Shown here: positions 12,473 through 12,474 of the stretch, piece by piece | Layout: each line of letters starts with the position of its first letter | How positions within the stretch are numbered: the first letter of the stretch is position 1 | Assembly (NCBI GenBank): GCA_023430625.1 | Contig: JAEZAA010000232.1 | Coordinates: forward strand, 1-12,474 | DNA: 12,474 nucleotides | Reading direction: 5' to 3' | From: Pseudomonadota bacterium | Lineage (GTDB): Bacteria > Pseudomonadota > Gammaproteobacteria > Pseudomonadales > Oleiphilaceae | Made by a program: the position numbers and the translations under genes | The notes under the pieces: generated by a model | Told to the model about the DNA's origin: nothing | What the model saw: only the letters and a program-made list of their open reading frames with translations | The model's database searches: none

Positions 12473-12474
12473 GT

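Noticed and set aside
1..12474. CRISPR array, tRNA, rRNA, insertion sequence or phage genes
   Set aside because: No regularly spaced repeats, cloverleaf-like segments, transposase motifs or phage proteins were seen on either strand.

Overview
The window is a high-GC gammaproteobacterial chromosome segment. The closest overall feel is a marine, lipid- or hydrocarbon-using genus such as Alcanivorax or Marinobacter. The clues are a CobB-type sirtuin, a YgiD-type dioxygenase, an isolated PEP-CTERM protein, a dense acyl-CoA catabolic operon and a CT/GA-rich REP-like palindrome. The genus is an inference from gene content; no rRNA or marker gene is present.

Left part (1-3780). The 3' end of a sirtuin deacylase gene (+) converges on a small two-helix membrane protein gene (-). 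Next are a PEP-CTERM exported protein (-) and, divergent from it, a YgiD-like extradiol dioxygenase (+). A two-gene operon (+) follows, with an unknown 110-residue protein overlapping an unknown lipoprotein. It ends at a bidirectional rho-independent terminator shared with the convergent operon on the right. The PEP-CTERM gene and the lipoprotein pair look visibly richer in A+T than the metabolic genes, suggesting accessory DNA.

Right part (3792-12382). A seven-gene operon on the minus strand reads, in order of transcription: SDR oxidoreductase, PaaI-type thioesterase, acyl-CoA dehydrogenase (ACAD10/11-like), second SDR, APH-fold phosphotransferase, SurE nucleotidase/phosphatase, AMP-forming acyl-CoA ligase. 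Gaps are 10-16 nt, except one 62-nt gap before the dehydrogenase and a 4-nt GTGA overlap between the kinase and surE. A second, distinct acyl-CoA ligase is transcribed divergently from a 139-bp shared regulatory region.

Working together, these genes resemble the ACAD10/ACAD11 and bacterial LvaA/LvaC logic. A ligase makes a CoA thioester, an SDR sets the oxidation state of an oxo/hydroxy group, a small-molecule kinase phosphorylates a hydroxyacyl-CoA, and the dehydrogenase-fold enzyme removes the phosphate to give an enoyl-CoA for beta-oxidation. The thioesterase and SurE would be hydrolytic release or repair enzymes. SurE inside such an operon, translationally coupled to the kinase, is the most unusual point. 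The substrate is not visible in the sequence.

The last 92 bases hold a REP-like palindrome and an 8-bp inverted repeat. No stretch above 300 bases lacks a gene.
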